Of a stretch of 64,000 nucleotides of DNA, positions 63,737 through 64,000 are shown one piece after another (position 1 is the stretch's first letter; the number at the start of each line of letters is the position of its first letter). Under the pieces are notes generated by a model. It was not told where the DNA came from, made no database searches, and saw only the letters and a list, made by a program, of their open reading frames with translations. Location: contig JAHDEL010000008.1 of the NCBI GenBank assembly GCA_020628855.1, positions 1 to 64,000 on the forward strand. Direction: 5' to 3'. This DNA comes from Saprospiraceae bacterium. GTDB taxonomy: Bacteria; Bacteroidota; Bacteroidia; Chitinophagales; Saprospiraceae. A program made the translations under genes and the position numbers.

Positions 63737-64000
63737 GAAGCTTTTGCAGTTGTTTGAGAAGAAAAAAGATCTCTTGTTTTGAGTTTGCTCAATAATTGCA
63801 ATGACTTTGGGTCTAACTCTAAATGATCAGGAAGATCAATTGTCTCTAAAACATTCTGTAATGTGATAATTCTCTCTTTTAATTCGAAAAACTTATTCAC
63901 CACGACAATATTTCTGTTTTTCACTACACAATACCCGGACTTGAATTGTCCTTTTTCGTATCTTATAGTATATCCTAGCTGATCAAAAATAGTTTCGATC
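63733..64000 (-). CDS. Conserved small protein, 5'-truncated by window edge
   Basis: The frame is open on the minus strand to the end of the window, so the start is outside. The 88 visible residues read IETIFDQLGYTIRYEKGQFKS, then GYCVVKNRNIVVVNKFFELK and a C-terminal helical part ending with TTAKAS. There is no recognised domain; the motif G.F.SGYC..K...I.VVNKF looks like a conserved Bacteroidota protein of unknown function. The ATG at 63924 is in frame but would remove the first conserved part, so it is not the start. Four-base overlap with the MBL-fold gene indicates a shared operon. Confidence 0.7.
   Translation of the reverse strand, partial: IETIFDQLGYTIRYEKGQFKSGYCVVKNRNIVVVNKFFELKERIITLQNVLETIDLPDHLELDPKSLQLLSKLKTRDLFSSQTTAKAS

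Noticed and set aside
1-64000. Prophage, integrative element or new defence system
   Set aside because: No integrase, transposase, phage structural or defence genes are seen; the only nuclease-like genes are the NUMOD4-HNH and PolB-like exonuclease genes, which are unlinked.

Overview
This 64 kb window is a chromosomal segment of a Bacteroidota bacterium. The evidence is a gldK-gldL-gldM-gldN type IX secretion (T9SS) motor/core cluster preceded by a PorP/SprF-type protein, four secreted proteins with a T9SS C-terminal sorting domain, five TonB-dependent receptors with N-terminal carboxypeptidase-regulatory-like domains, a fused SecDF, AT-rich DNA, and repeated TAnnTTTG boxes (the Bacteroidota -7 promoter element) upstream of genes. 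None of the TonB receptors has a SusD partner, so no polysaccharide utilisation locus is seen. A Saprospira- or Cytophaga-like lineage is a guess from gene order. No rRNA, tRNA, CRISPR, IS element or prophage is visible, and no gene-free stretch exceeds 300 bases.

Layout. 1-5.1 kb: truncated SDR, LysE exporter, TolB-like lipoprotein, small membrane protein, M28-PDZ peptidase and holA. 5.1-12.2 kb: a TonB receptor, then a minus-strand block (membrane protein, DUF6090 protein, small membrane protein, M1 peptidase). 12.3-16.4 kb: lipoprotein, GWxTD protein, TonB receptor. 16.4-24 kb: TerB-like protein, then a co-directional row of TonB receptor, small lipoprotein, 1038-residue T9SS cargo and DUF547 lipoprotein. 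24-27.7 kb: LysM/BON protein and secDF. 27.9-36.6 kb: Kelch/GEVED cargo, thioredoxin cargo, HNH protein, PorE-like OmpA lipoprotein, and an alpha/beta-hydrolase-like cargo lacking the usual nucleophile serine. 36.6-50.5 kb: TonB receptor, UbiA-like protein, M42 peptidase, pyrE, NUDIX, GT39, acyl-CoA dehydrogenase, DinB-like protein, coiled-coil protein, PolB-like exonuclease, TonB receptor. 50.6-57.3 kb: aldo/keto reductase with an unknown partner, beta-helix lipoprotein, three-gene glycosyltransferase operon. 57.35-64 kb: gldN, gldM, gldL, gldK, porP, a PhnP-like metallo-hydrolase and a partial conserved gene, all on the minus strand.

How they fit together. SecDF supports Sec export; cargo then crosses the outer membrane through T9SS, whose motor (GldL/GldM), periplasmic ring (GldK/GldN), a PorP-like protein and a candidate PorE-like peptidoglycan anchor are all here. 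The most notable observations are a promoter plus a predicted 5'-terminal hairpin inside the gld cluster, the nucleophile-less hydrolase cargo, the TonB-receptor/lipoprotein/T9SS-cargo/DUF547 gene row, the three-enzyme glycosyltransferase operon, and the pyrE/NUDIX divergent pair whose promoter and start codon overlap. No clearly new defence or mobile system was found.
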